Positions 32,414 to 41,066 are shown, counted from the stretch's first letter. The stretch: DNA of 64,000 nucleotides from Anaeromassilibacillus sp. An250 (GCF_002159845.1 NZ_NFJK01000005.1:124001-188000); one strand, 5' to 3'. Translations and numbers: made by a program. The notes: generated from the letters alone by a model not told the origin.

Positions 32414-33271
32414 TTATTTTGTTTCGGTTCCCTTGCAAACAGGAACCCAGACCTCAAAAGTCGCCTGTTTGGGATCTGGCGTGAAATAGACCTCTACATC
32501 GGGGCCGTCGGCAAATTCATAACCCGACGTCGGAAGCCATTCGGTAGCGATACGCTTTTCCAGCTCCTGGATAGCGCCGGGCATCGGACCGCTCCCAGGG
32601 AAAATCGCCCAAGTGAACGCTGGGATGGTATACGCATCAAACTCCCCGGACGGCGCATCGCTTGCCACAGCAATCCAATACCGCCAATCCTCTTTTTCCC
32701 CGCATGCGCAGACACCGAGCACACCGGAGAGTTGGCCGTTCATCAGGGGAAGCAGCTTTGGGAGGATCCCTCCGGAAGCAATCTCTTCCCAAAGCTTTGG
32801 AACCGTTTGGAAGTTCCTCTCAATCTCCTTTTCCATAGGTGCGTGGATGCCCACAATTCGGAACGCTTCTTTGTGTTCGATTCGATAATTCAATGCAATC
32901 TCTCCTTTGATCGTGATGACGAAGCTGATCGGTTGGAAAGAACACAACTGCACCCCTGGCTCTTTGGCGCTGGAAGGCGCCACCCCATGTACTCCACGGA
33001 ATGCGCGGTTAAATGCTGTCGGAGAATCATAGCTATATTTCAGAGCAACGTCGAGCACTTTCGCGCCATTTTGTAGGTCCAACGCCGCCTTGGTCATCCG
33101 CCGGCGGCGAATATACTCGGAGAGTGGGATTCCCGCCAGATAGGTGAACATCCGTTGAAAATGGTACGTGGAACAGCAGGCAAGCTGCGCCGCCCGTTCC
33201 AGGTGGATTTCTCCCTCCAGGTTTGCCTCGATATACGCCAACGCTTGGTTGAGCTGTTTGACCCAATCCAT
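32414..33271 (-). CDS. AraC-family regulator with GyrI-like effector domain
   Basis: 285 aa. The N-terminal pair of helix-turn-helix motifs (about 8-110, HLERAAQLACCSTYHFQRMFTYLAGI and VLDVALKYSYDSPTAFNRAFRGVHGV) is joined to a C-terminal GyrI/effector-binding domain (about 125-285, with FRIVGIHAPM, DAYTIPAFTWAIFPGSG and WLPTSGYEFADGPDVEVYF). Members of this architecture (Rob, BmrR-like ligand domains) bind small lipophilic ligands. ATG 33271 has AAGGAG upstream. It is divergent from the glycyl radical operon but probably unrelated to it. Confidence 0.9.
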   Translation of the reverse strand: MDWVKQLNQALAYIEANLEGEIHLERAAQLACCSTYHFQRMFTYLAGIPLSEYIRRRRMTKAALDLQNGAKVLDVALKYSYDSPTAFNRAFRGVHGVAPSSAKEPGVQLCSFQPISFVITIKGEIALNYRIEHKEAFRIVGIHAPMEKEIERNFQTVPKLWEEIASGGILPKLLPLMNGQLSGVLGVCACGEKEDWRYWIAVASDAPSGEFDAYTIPAFTWAIFPGSGPMPGAIQELEKRIATEWLPTSGYEFADGPDVEVYFTPDPKQATFEVWVPVCKGTETK

Positions 33272-33496
33272 TCCGATCAACTCCTTGTTCTTTAGGATAG
33301 CGGAAACTCCATCGTTTTTCCTCTGAGGGAATGCACCAAAAAAGAGAGGGTTCCTATTTTCTATATCATAGCACATCCCATGCATGGTCTCAAACAGATG
33401 AAAGAATATGGATGCATGCACAAAATTTTCCTCGATGGATTTTATAGGATTTCTCTAAAAGCCATTCTGTTGATATTTACAAAAGCAGAGTTATAA

Positions 33497-33531
33497 TTTC
33501 GTACGAAAGTTAATTGATATTCGCACGCAAA
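33497..33531. promoter_or_regulatory. Operator-like repeats around the -35 of the glycyl radical operon
   Basis: TTTCGTACGAAA (33497-33508) is a perfect 12-bp palindrome just upstream of the -35. A related TTCGCACGCAAA (33520-33531) lies just after it, about two helical turns away. A likely binding site for the DeoR-type regulator at the end of the operon. Confidence 0.55.
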
Positions 33532-33542
33532 AGAGCTATAAT
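33514..33542 (+). promoter_or_regulatory. Sigma-A promoter of the glycyl radical operon
   Basis: TTGATA (33514-33519), 17-nt spacer, perfect TATAAT (33537-33542), 55 nt before the first gene. The rest of 33272-33496 is the divergent region with no gene seen. Confidence 0.78.
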
Positions 33543-33596
33543 AGAGCCAACAAATCTTACCTGTACAATCCAGATTGGTAAAGGAGAAAAAATCAC

Positions 33597-34463
33597 ATGG
33601 TTATCGATGTATATGCCTTTCCGGGCTTTCTCAAGGAAATCTGCCAAGATCCAGACCGCGTCGCATTCCGCCGCGAGCAGTACTTCCTATACAAGCAGCA
33701 TGTCTGGCCCATGGAATTGTTTATGAAGCAGCTCAACGCCGCCGGAATCGACAAGTGCGTTATCAGCGCTGAGGATGTGACCACCCGTGCTGGGGATACC
33801 ATCGTCTCCAACGAAGAAATTCGCACCCTGGTGGATCTACAGCCGGAGCGTTTGATCGGCTTTGCCAGCGTAGACCCGCAGCGCCCCGACGCCGTCGAGG
33901 TTTTGGAAAAGGCCTTCACAGAGCTGCATCTCGCTGGTCTCAAGTTGAGCCCTGCCATGCAGCGCTTCTATCCAAACGATTTTCATTTGATGGACCCGGT
34001 CTATCAGGTCTGCCTGAAATACAACAAGCCCATCCTGTTCCAGTCCGGTATGACCTGGATCAAAGACAGCCCGTCCACCTATTCCCGGCCGGTATTGTTT
34101 GAAGACGTAGCCATGCGCTACCCGGATTTGCGCATTTGCCTCGGCCACTTCGGTTGGCCCTATATTATGGAGACGGCCATGCTGCTGCTCAAATATCCGA
34201 ATGTCTATGCGGACACAGCGCTGCTCTATTTCGATTCCCCCAAGCAGTTCTTCCACACCACCTTCAACGTCCAGATGGGTGAATACTGGATCGACCGCAT
34301 GTTGGCGGACAAGGTGATGTTCGGCAGCACCTATCCCCGCATTGAGCAAAAGCGCATGATCGGCGCTGTGGACGTTTTGAACCTGCGGCCGAAGCAGAAG
34401 GCCATGGTGCTGGGCGGGAACGCCCTGCGTTTCTTAGGAATGGAGGAGAAAGAAAATGGTTAA
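33597..34463 (+). CDS. Amidohydrolase-fold (Amidohydro_2) protein missing metal ligands
   Basis: 288 aa TIM barrel of the amidohydrolase 2 group; landmarks are GFASVDPQRPDAVEVLEKA, GLKLSPAMQRFYPND, KPILFQSGMTW, ICLGHFGWPY and VMFGSTYPR. Several metal or catalytic positions are substituted. The N-terminal HxH is YxF (IDVYAFPGF), KLHP is KLSP, and the late Asp of FGSDYP is Thr. Only the His of GHFGWP remains. It may be a metal-independent isomerase/lyase or a non-catalytic partner. GTAAAGGAG precedes the start. First gene of a seven-gene operon; overlaps yjbQ by 8 nt. Confidence 0.82.
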   Translation: MVIDVYAFPGFLKEICQDPDRVAFRREQYFLYKQHVWPMELFMKQLNAAGIDKCVISAEDVTTRAGDTIVSNEEIRTLVDLQPERLIGFASVDPQRPDAVEVLEKAFTELHLAGLKLSPAMQRFYPNDFHLMDPVYQVCLKYNKPILFQSGMTWIKDSPSTYSRPVLFEDVAMRYPDLRICLGHFGWPYIMETAMLLLKYPNVYADTALLYFDSPKQFFHTTFNVQMGEYWIDRMLADKVMFGSTYPRIEQKRMIGAVDVLNLRPKQKAMVLGGNALRFLGMEEKENG

Positions 34464-34884
34464 ACATTACCAATTCAGCGTCCTGACCGACGACGAATAT
34501 TCATACCATTATATCGGCGAGCAGGTCAAGGCATATGTCAAGGAATCCGGCATTACCAGCGGGATTGTCACCACCGTAGTGGCGCACACGAACTGCGGCA
34601 TTGTGGTCACTGAGCCGTTGGAATGCATCATGGACGACTTCAAGGTCCTTTTACATAAACTTGTGGACGACGATGCCCAATACTCCCATGCGCATTTTTT
34701 ACCCACCTATGGACGCACCAGCGCCAACGCCTACGGCCATCTGCGGAGCCTGCTGACGGGAAACAGCTGCATCTTCCCCATCCAAAACGGCAGCATGATT
34801 ATGGGGGCGGCGCAGGAAATCGTCCTCATGGAATTTGACGGGCCGCAGGAGCGCACAGTCTTCGTCGATGTGATCGGCGAATAA
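34456..34884 (+). CDS. YjbQ family protein (UPF0047)
   Basis: 142 aa, full length. Conserved features are the early His in VAHTNCGIVV, the central SHAHFLPTYGRTSANAYGHLRSLLTG with its His, and the end MGAAQEIVLMEFDGPQERTVFVDVIG. The family's usual GTWQ is GAAQ here. YjbQ proteins form trimers with a buried metal-like His/Cys site; E. coli YjbQ shows weak thiamine-phosphate synthase activity, but the true role is open. It is translationally coupled to the amidohydrolase-fold gene, which suggests the two act on the same compound. Confidence 0.85.
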   Translation: MVKHYQFSVLTDDEYSYHYIGEQVKAYVKESGITSGIVTTVVAHTNCGIVVTEPLECIMDDFKVLLHKLVDDDAQYSHAHFLPTYGRTSANAYGHLRSLLTGNSCIFPIQNGSMIMGAAQEIVLMEFDGPQERTVFVDVIGE

Positions 34885-34897
34885 GGAGGGATCGATT

Positions 34898-35902
34898 ATG
34901 GAGCAAAATCTCTTTGCTTATATCGGGGAACCGGACCAGCTGATGAGCGTGCGTGACGCCCGCTTGCTGGATGGCAGGCAGGACGGCGTGCGCATGATCC
35001 AAATGGACAACGGCGGCGCGCTGGAATGCACCCTTCTTCCCGGCCGCGCGATGGATTTGTACCAGGTGCGCTACAAGGGCGCCAACCTCAACTACATCGC
35101 GCCGTGCGGCATCACCGCACCCGCGTACTATGACGCCCGCGGTACGGAGTGGCTGCGCGGCTTCTACGTCGGTTTCCTGACCACCTGCGGCTTGCAGCAC
35201 ATCGGCTCTCCGGCGGAGATCGCCGGGGAAGCGCGCGGCCTGCATGGAAGGGAGGCAAACTGCCCTGCCGAGGACGTCCGCGTCACGCGCAGCCAAACGG
35301 CCGATTCCATGAGCCTGACGGTGGAAGGGTCTATGCGGGAAGCGCGCATCTTTGGAGAAAACCTGCGTCTGCGCCGCACCTACGCATTTTCCTACGGCGA
35401 GGACGCCTTCACCCTGACGGACACCGTGACCAACTGCGGCTTTGGGGCACGTCCGTTTTTGCTCTCCTACCACATCAATTTCGGCTACCCGCTCCTCTGC
35501 GAGGACACAAAGATTGTCCTAGACAGTCTCGGCGTGGAACCGCGCGACGCCCACGCTGCGGAGGAAATGGAGCATTGGCGGGAAATTGAACCGCCGGCGT
35601 ATCCCTACCAGGAGTGCTGCTATTTCCATGAACTGGCGCAGGATGCGCAGGGGCAAAGCGGTTATACCGTTTATAATCCGGTCCGGCGCATTGGCGTCCG
35701 GGTCTCATGGAACCACGCCGACCTCCCCTACTTCTGCCAGTGGAAAATGCTGGGAAAGGGCGAATATGTGCTCGGCATGGAGCCGCTCAACGCGCCCCTG
35801 GACGGAAAGAAAATCGGTGAAGAGGGGTGCTTGGCACCCATCCTGCAACCCGGTGAAAGCAAAACCTATTCCCTGCATTTTTCCTTTATTGAGGAGTTGT
35901 AA
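34898..35902 (+). CDS. DUF4432 / aldose 1-epimerase-like protein
   Basis: 334 aa with the beta-sandwich fold of galactose mutarotases. Features are LLPGRAMDLYQVRYKGANLNYIAPCG, GLQHIGSP, GLHGREANCPAEDV (GLHGR as in DUF4432), LLSYHINFGYPLL and SWNHADLPYFCQWKML plus EYVLGMEPLNAP near the end. DUF4432 proteins are usually found with sugar catabolism genes and probably interconvert sugar anomers. SD AAGGAGG precedes the start; 13 nt after yjbQ. Confidence 0.86.
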   Translation: MEQNLFAYIGEPDQLMSVRDARLLDGRQDGVRMIQMDNGGALECTLLPGRAMDLYQVRYKGANLNYIAPCGITAPAYYDARGTEWLRGFYVGFLTTCGLQHIGSPAEIAGEARGLHGREANCPAEDVRVTRSQTADSMSLTVEGSMREARIFGENLRLRRTYAFSYGEDAFTLTDTVTNCGFGARPFLLSYHINFGYPLLCEDTKIVLDSLGVEPRDAHAAEEMEHWREIEPPAYPYQECCYFHELAQDAQGQSGYTVYNPVRRIGVRVSWNHADLPYFCQWKMLGKGEYVLGMEPLNAPLDGKKIGEEGCLAPILQPGESKTYSLHFSFIEEL

Positions 35903-35948
35903 GATAGACCTATTTCGTGTAAAATTTAATTGAGAAAGGGCGAAACGT

Positions 35949-36887
35949 ATGGCATACGATCTTGTGACAGTCAGTGCAATCCTGTGCGAAATTATGCGCA
36001 AGGAATTGGATAAACCGCTGGACAAACCAGCGGACTTTACCGGTCCCTATGCAAGCGGCGATACGCCGATTACGGTAAACATCGCTGCAAAGCTGGGCGC
36101 AAAGACAGCGGTCATCGGCAGCGTGGGCCCGGACCCCTTTGGCAAGTGCTTTAAGGCGCAGATGGTCTCCAGCGGCGTCGATGTGAGCATGGTCAAGGAC
36201 ATTCCCGGCGCTTCCACCGGCTGCGCGTTTGTCTGCTATTATTCGGACGGCAGCCGCGATTTCCTGTACCACAGCCGCCACGCCGCAGCCGGGATGACCC
36301 ACGCCGAGGATCTCGACATGGAGAAACTACAGGGAACCAAGTGGTTCCATCTCACCGGCTATAACATGAGCGTGAGCAAGAGCTTGCAGGAGACGTGTTA
36401 CCGCATTGTCGACGAGCTGCCGGAGGGTAGCCGCATCAGCTTTGACCCCAACATCCGCCCCGAATCCCTCAGCGTGGAGGAAGTGCGGGAGCTCTGCCGG
36501 CCGGTCATTGAGAAGGCGAGCATCATTTTCCCCAGCAAGACAGAGGCCGCCCTGTTTACCGGATGCGCCACCGACGAGGAAGGATGCCGTCTCTGGGCGG
36601 ACCAGGGAAAACTGGTCGTTTTGAAAAACGGCAGCGAGGGTTGCATCATCTACCAGGGAAACGAGAAAATCCCGGTTCCCAGCTTCCAGGTGGAGGAAGT
36701 TGACCCCACAGGCGCCGGTGATACCTTCTGCGGGGCGTTCCTGACCGCTCTGATCGAAGGCAAGCCTCTTTCGGAGTGCGGGCGTTTTGCCTGTGCAGCC
36801 GGCGCGATGAGCGTACGCAAACAAGGCCCTATGGAGGGCGCTCCCAGCCGTGCAGAGTTGGAAGCGTTTCTCAAGGCCCATTCATAA
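35949..36887 (+). CDS. PfkB-family carbohydrate kinase
   Basis: 312 aa, ribokinase fold. An N-terminal glycine-rich sugar region (AYDLVTVSAI, GDTPITVNIAAKLGAKTAVIGSVGPDPFGK) comes first. The PfkB signature follows in FDPNIRPESL, and the C-terminal anion hole and catalytic base in VDPTGAGDTFCGAFLTAL (Asp of GAGD). It phosphorylates a sugar or sugar-like alcohol with ATP; the exact substrate is unknown. Its place one gene before the glycyl radical enzyme suggests that the radical step acts on a phosphorylated intermediate, or that the kinase acts on its product. GAAAGGG precedes the start. Confidence 0.9.
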   Translation: MAYDLVTVSAILCEIMRKELDKPLDKPADFTGPYASGDTPITVNIAAKLGAKTAVIGSVGPDPFGKCFKAQMVSSGVDVSMVKDIPGASTGCAFVCYYSDGSRDFLYHSRHAAAGMTHAEDLDMEKLQGTKWFHLTGYNMSVSKSLQETCYRIVDELPEGSRISFDPNIRPESLSVEEVRELCRPVIEKASIIFPSKTEAALFTGCATDEEGCRLWADQGKLVVLKNGSEGCIIYQGNEKIPVPSFQVEEVDPTGAGDTFCGAFLTALIEGKPLSECGRFACAAGAMSVRKQGPMEGAPSRAELEAFLKAHS

Positions 36888-36921
36888 ACGATTGATTTTG
36901 TATAGAAAGGATGGAATCGAT

Positions 36922-39309
36922 ATGACGAGGACCCAGCGAATCAAGGACTACATCCGCTCCTATCCCCCGGAGATCTGCATGGAGCGCGGACGTATCTATA
37001 CAGAGGAATTCTTTTCCCACCCGGAGCGCCCGCTGGTCATCCGCCGCGCGGAAGCTTTTGCGCGCTACCTGCGGGAAATGACCATCTATATCGGCGACGA
37101 CGACCTGCTTGTGGGCAATACCGCCAGCAAGCCGCTGGCAGCCGCCCTGTTCCCGGAATTTGCGGTGGACTGGATCGAAGAGGAGCTCGATACGTTTGAG
37201 AAGCGCGACCGCCAGCGCTTTATCGTGCCGCCGGAGCTGCACGATGAGATCCTGTCCATGTGCGAAAAATGGAAGGGCTACACCCACTACGACCGGGTGG
37301 GCTACAATTTGAAGAACACCATCGGGGAGTATCTGATCGGCGAGCAGCATCCGAGCGTCAACGAGACGATGATTATCGAGCACAACCAGAACGGCGACGG
37401 CCATATCATCCCGGATTATGTGAAGCTGCTCGACATCGGCCTGGAGGGTGTCATCGACGAGGCACAGCGCAACCTCGCCCTCCTGCGCGAAGATGATCCG
37501 GAATACTTAGAGAAGAAGGCGTTCCTGGAGAGCGTCGTGATTTGTATGCAGGGCGCGCTCGACTATGCCGACCGCTTGGCAAAGCTGGCCTTTGAAAAGG
37601 CGAAGTCCGCGCCGACGCCGGAACGCCGTGCGGAATTGACGGAGATCGCCCGCATCTGTGCAAAGGTGCCGCGCAAGGCGCCGGATACCTTCTACGAGGC
37701 GTTACAGTTTGTCCTGTTTATCCACCTAATGATCCAGATGGAATCGAACGGCCACAGCATTTCCATGGGCCGCATGGACAGCTATTTGAAGAAATATTAC
37801 GACCGCGACCGTGCGGCCGGCCGGATTGACGCAGCCTTTGCCCAGCAGCTCTGCGAGTGCTTCCTTCTTAAATGCTTTGAGGCCAACAAGCTGCGCGACT
37901 GGGGCACCACCGAAAACCTCGGCGGCAACCAGCTTTTCCAGACCATTACGCTGGGCGGCCAGACCCAGGATGGGAAGACAGCGGTCAACGAACTGTCGTA
38001 CATTTTCTTGGAGGCGCTCGGCAATACCAATATGAATATTCCAACCGTAATCGTCAGCATGGGCAGCACCACACCGCTGGAATTCTATGAAGCAGCTTTG
38101 CGCGCGTTGGTGCGTCACGGCGGCGGGATGCCGGCGTTCTTCAACGACGATGTCGCGGTCGATATGATGGTGCGTGCGGGGATCCCGCTGAGCGACGCCC
38201 GCAATTGGGCCGGTATGGGCTGCAGCGAAGTGCGCATTCCCGGCAAACACGGCACAGGCGTTACGCCGGTCTATGTCAATGTAATGAAGCTGTTGGAGTT
38301 GGCGCTCCACGACGGATACAACCCCAATACGGGCAAATGTTTGTGCCCGTCCAGCCGTCCCTTTGTTGAGTGCCGCAATCTCAAGGAGGTTATCGCTCTT
38401 TGGGAGGAACAGCTCGACTTCTATCTCCCCTTTATCCCGCGGATCGAACGGGCCATCGCGGAGAGCTACTATACGCTGACCCCGACGCCATTCCTCTCCG
38501 GCGTGGTGGATTACCGCATTGAGATGGGCAAAGACATCTCCTGGGGACGCGGACCCAATTACAACGACACCATCGTGCATGCGCACGGCTACCCAAATGC
38601 CGCCAACGCCTTGGAAGCGCTGGACCGCGTGTGCTTTAAAGATCAGAAATATACCCTGAAAGAGGTTATGGAGGCCATCGACGAGAACTTCGCCAGCGAC
38701 AAGGGAATGGCGATCCGCAAGGCCCTGTTGAATGCGCCAAAATTCGGCAACGACGACGACGAGGTGGACGATCTCTGCCGCGACCTCTTTACCATTTTGC
38801 CGGCGAAGATGCGCCAGTTTACCCCGCTGCGCGGCGGGCAGTTCGGCTGCACGGCCCAAACGGTCGTTATGAACGTGACCGACGGTGCAGTGGTCGGCGC
38901 TACGCCCGATGGACGGCGCGCAGGCGAAAGCCTGGCCGACAATATGTCCCCCACCCCTGGCACGGATTTGCAGGGGATCACCGGCGTCTTCAACAGCCTC
39001 GCCAAGATCGACCACGCCCTGATGGACAACGGCTCCATCTTAAACATCCGTTTCCATCCTTCGGCGCTGAACAGCCCGGAGAAGATCGAAAAGATCGCCC
39101 AAGCCATCGCGGTCTATTTTGAGAAGGGCGGATTCCAGGTGCAGTTCAATGTGGTCGGCCGCGAAGTGCTGCTCGACGCACAGCAGCATCCGGAAAATTA
39201 TCGCTCCTTGGTGGTTAAGGTGGCCGGCTTTAGCTGCTTCTACTGCGAGCTGGAAAAGAAATGGCAGGATCACCTGATCGCCCGCACAGAATACGATGCA
39301 TTCGCTTAA
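36922..39309 (+). CDS. Glycyl radical enzyme of unassigned substrate
   Basis: 795 aa, pyruvate formate-lyase superfamily. The thiyl-radical loop is NWAGMGCSEVRIPGKHG (Cys434, Glu436). A Cx(E) pair is typical of C-O or C-N eliminases such as glycerol, propanediol and hydroxyproline dehydratases; PFL has two adjacent Cys. The C-terminal radical site is VVKVAGFSCFYCELEKK with Gly769; the usual Arg before VAG is Lys. Other landmarks are the N-terminal IGDDDLLVGN and GGQFGCTAQTVVMNV. Oxygen-sensitive and activated by the next gene product. ATG 36922 follows GAAAGGA. I cannot assign the substrate; the kinase and epimerase neighbours point to a sugar or polyol. Confidence 0.92.
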   Translation: MTRTQRIKDYIRSYPPEICMERGRIYTEEFFSHPERPLVIRRAEAFARYLREMTIYIGDDDLLVGNTASKPLAAALFPEFAVDWIEEELDTFEKRDRQRFIVPPELHDEILSMCEKWKGYTHYDRVGYNLKNTIGEYLIGEQHPSVNETMIIEHNQNGDGHIIPDYVKLLDIGLEGVIDEAQRNLALLREDDPEYLEKKAFLESVVICMQGALDYADRLAKLAFEKAKSAPTPERRAELTEIARICAKVPRKAPDTFYEALQFVLFIHLMIQMESNGHSISMGRMDSYLKKYYDRDRAAGRIDAAFAQQLCECFLLKCFEANKLRDWGTTENLGGNQLFQTITLGGQTQDGKTAVNELSYIFLEALGNTNMNIPTVIVSMGSTTPLEFYEAALRALVRHGGGMPAFFNDDVAVDMMVRAGIPLSDARNWAGMGCSEVRIPGKHGTGVTPVYVNVMKLLELALHDGYNPNTGKCLCPSSRPFVECRNLKEVIALWEEQLDFYLPFIPRIERAIAESYYTLTPTPFLSGVVDYRIEMGKDISWGRGPNYNDTIVHAHGYPNAANALEALDRVCFKDQKYTLKEVMEAIDENFASDKGMAIRKALLNAPKFGNDDDEVDDLCRDLFTILPAKMRQFTPLRGGQFGCTAQTVVMNVTDGAVVGATPDGRRAGESLADNMSPTPGTDLQGITGVFNSLAKIDHALMDNGSILNIRFHPSALNSPEKIEKIAQAIAVYFEKGGFQVQFNVVGREVLLDAQQHPENYRSLVVKVAGFSCFYCELEKKWQDHLIARTEYDAFA

Positions 39310-39321
39310 TCGGAGGTTTTT

Positions 39322-40218
39322 ATGACAGGTCATTTGTTCAATATCCAGCGGTTTAGTCTGGACGACGGTCCCGGTATCCGCACGGTTGTCTTTCTCAAAG
39401 GCTGCAACCAGGTTTGTCTCTGGTGTCACAATCCGGAATCGCTCCTCCCGGCGCCGCAGGTTTTGCGCAAAGACAGCCTGTGTACGAGATGCGGCCGGTG
39501 CGAGGAGGTCTGCCCGCACGGGGCGGTTTCCCACAACGATGCGGGCTTCCTCACCGACCATACCAAATGCGTGCGCTGCGGCCACTGCATCGACCTGTGT
39601 CCGAGCGACGCGCTGATGCTGGTAGGCTATGACAAAACGGTGGAGGAAGTCGTCAAGCTGGTCTGTAAGGACCGGGATTTCTACCAGCGCACCGGGGGTG
39701 GGGTCACGTTCTCCGGAGGGGAACCGGCTGTTCAGAGTGAATTTCTTCTGCAATGCCTGGAAGCCTGCCGGGAACAGGGAATTCAGACCGCTATTGAGAC
39801 CAACGGCAACTATCCGTTAGAGCTGACCGCGCGCCTTTCCCCTTTGCTCGACTATGTGATGGTGGACGTCAAGCACACGGACGACGAAAAGCACCGCCGG
39901 TTCACAGGGGTATCCAACCGGCAGTCGCTCGCTTCCGCCCAGTATTACCTGGCGCATAACGTCACCGATTTGCGGGTCCCCGTTATCCCCACTTTCAACG
40001 ACACGGCGGACGAATTGCAGGATATTCTCCGCTTCGCACGGGAGTCCGGTGCCAAAAAGGTAACCCTGCTCCCCTATCATACATTTGGCATCAGCAAATA
40101 CACCAATCTCAGCATGCCTTATACCCTGGGCAGCGAACCTTTGTCCGTCGCCGCGGTGCAGGCGATAGTCGATACGCTGGACGCGGGCGGGCTTGCTGTG
40201 GAAGTAAACGAACGATAG
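39322..40218 (+). CDS. Glycyl radical enzyme activase, radical SAM
   Basis: 298 aa PflA-type activase. The SAM cluster motif GCNQVCLWCHN (about residues 27-37) is followed by a ferredoxin-like insert with two [4Fe-4S] motifs (CTRCGRCEEVCPHG and CVRCGHCIDLCPSD), the form found in activases of dehydratase-type glycyl radical enzymes. The GGEP motif is visible in VTFSGGEPAVQ. It abstracts hydrogen from Gly769 of the upstream enzyme. Starts 12 nt after it with TCGGAGG as SD. Confidence 0.94.
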   Translation: MTGHLFNIQRFSLDDGPGIRTVVFLKGCNQVCLWCHNPESLLPAPQVLRKDSLCTRCGRCEEVCPHGAVSHNDAGFLTDHTKCVRCGHCIDLCPSDALMLVGYDKTVEEVVKLVCKDRDFYQRTGGGVTFSGGEPAVQSEFLLQCLEACREQGIQTAIETNGNYPLELTARLSPLLDYVMVDVKHTDDEKHRRFTGVSNRQSLASAQYYLAHNVTDLRVPVIPTFNDTADELQDILRFARESGAKKVTLLPYHTFGISKYTNLSMPYTLGSEPLSVAAVQAIVDTLDAGGLAVEVNER

Positions 40219-40230
40219 CCGGATTGGAGA

Positions 40231-40983
40231 ATGGACATGATCGAACGCCATGTAAAGATGATTGAACTGGTCGCGGAACGCGGCGAAATTGAGACAGGGC
40301 AGCTTGCCCGCCTGCTGAATACCAGCGAAGTGACTGTGCGCAATGATTTAAACACCCTGTCTAAAAAGGGAATCCTGGCCCGGCGGCGCGGCTATGCGAC
40401 CCTCCCCAACCCGGACGACACGAATTATCATATGGCTCTGCACTATGAGGCAAAGCTGAAGATCGCGGCGGCCGCAGCCCAGAGGGTGCGGGACGGCGAG
40501 ACAATCATTGTCGGCACCGGAAGCACCTGTGCCATGTTTGCCGCACAGGTGGCCGAAACTCGGCGCAATGTCACCATCCTGACCAACTCCGCCTATGTTG
40601 CGGCGAACCTCTGCAAGGAGCCGGATGGACGGATCATTCTGCTGGGCGGCAGTTATCAGAAGCACTCCCAATGCATGGTGGGGCCGTTGGTCAAGCGGTG
40701 CTTGCAAGATTTCCACGTAAACACCGCGTTTGTCGGCGCGGACGGGTTTACTGTTGCGGGTGGATTCTTCGGCGTAGATATGGAGCGCGCAGAGGCGCTG
40801 CGCGAGATGGTCCATTGTGCAGATCGCATCTGTATGCTGCTGGACGGTTCCAAGTTGGGAAAAAGTGGGACGGTATCTTTTTTGAGTACCTCCAGCGTTT
40901 CCGAGTTGATTACCGATGCCAGCGCAGATTCTGAAATCTGCGAAGGCCTACGCAAACGGAATGTACAGGTGACAGTTGTCTGA
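40231..40983 (+). CDS. DeoR/GlpR-family transcriptional regulator
   Basis: 250 aa. The N-terminal winged helix (LVAERGEIETGQLARLLNTSEVTVRNDLNTLSKKGILARRRGYA) is followed by the DeoR C-terminal sensor, which resembles ribose-5-phosphate isomerase: GETIIVGTGSTC, VTILTNSAYVA, ILLGGSYQ, FVGADGFTVAGGF and LLDGSKLGKSGT. Such proteins bind sugar phosphates and repress their own catabolic operon. It is the last gene of the operon, 12 nt after the activase, and probably acts at the repeats near 33497-33531. A strong terminator follows. Confidence 0.92.
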   Translation: MDMIERHVKMIELVAERGEIETGQLARLLNTSEVTVRNDLNTLSKKGILARRRGYATLPNPDDTNYHMALHYEAKLKIAAAAAQRVRDGETIIVGTGSTCAMFAAQVAETRRNVTILTNSAYVAANLCKEPDGRIILLGGSYQKHSQCMVGPLVKRCLQDFHVNTAFVGADGFTVAGGFFGVDMERAEALREMVHCADRICMLLDGSKLGKSGTVSFLSTSSVSELITDASADSEICEGLRKRNVQVTVV

Positions 40984-41000
40984 TCTCAATCAAAAAGAAG

Positions 41001-41042
41001 AGTCCTCAGGGAAACGCAACGGTTTGCCTGAGGACTTTTTTC
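41001..41042 (+). terminator. Terminator of the glycyl radical operon
   Basis: 10-bp stem AGTCCTCAGG (41001-41010) / CCTGAGGACT (41027-41036), then T6. Confidence 0.9.
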
Positions 41043-41066
41043 GGGAATCAAATACCTGTCTTTTCT

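Noticed and set aside
39040-39753. Long minus-strand frames opposite the glycyl radical operon
   Set aside because: They lie opposite strong coding regions with clear motifs and have no start signal or recognisable product.
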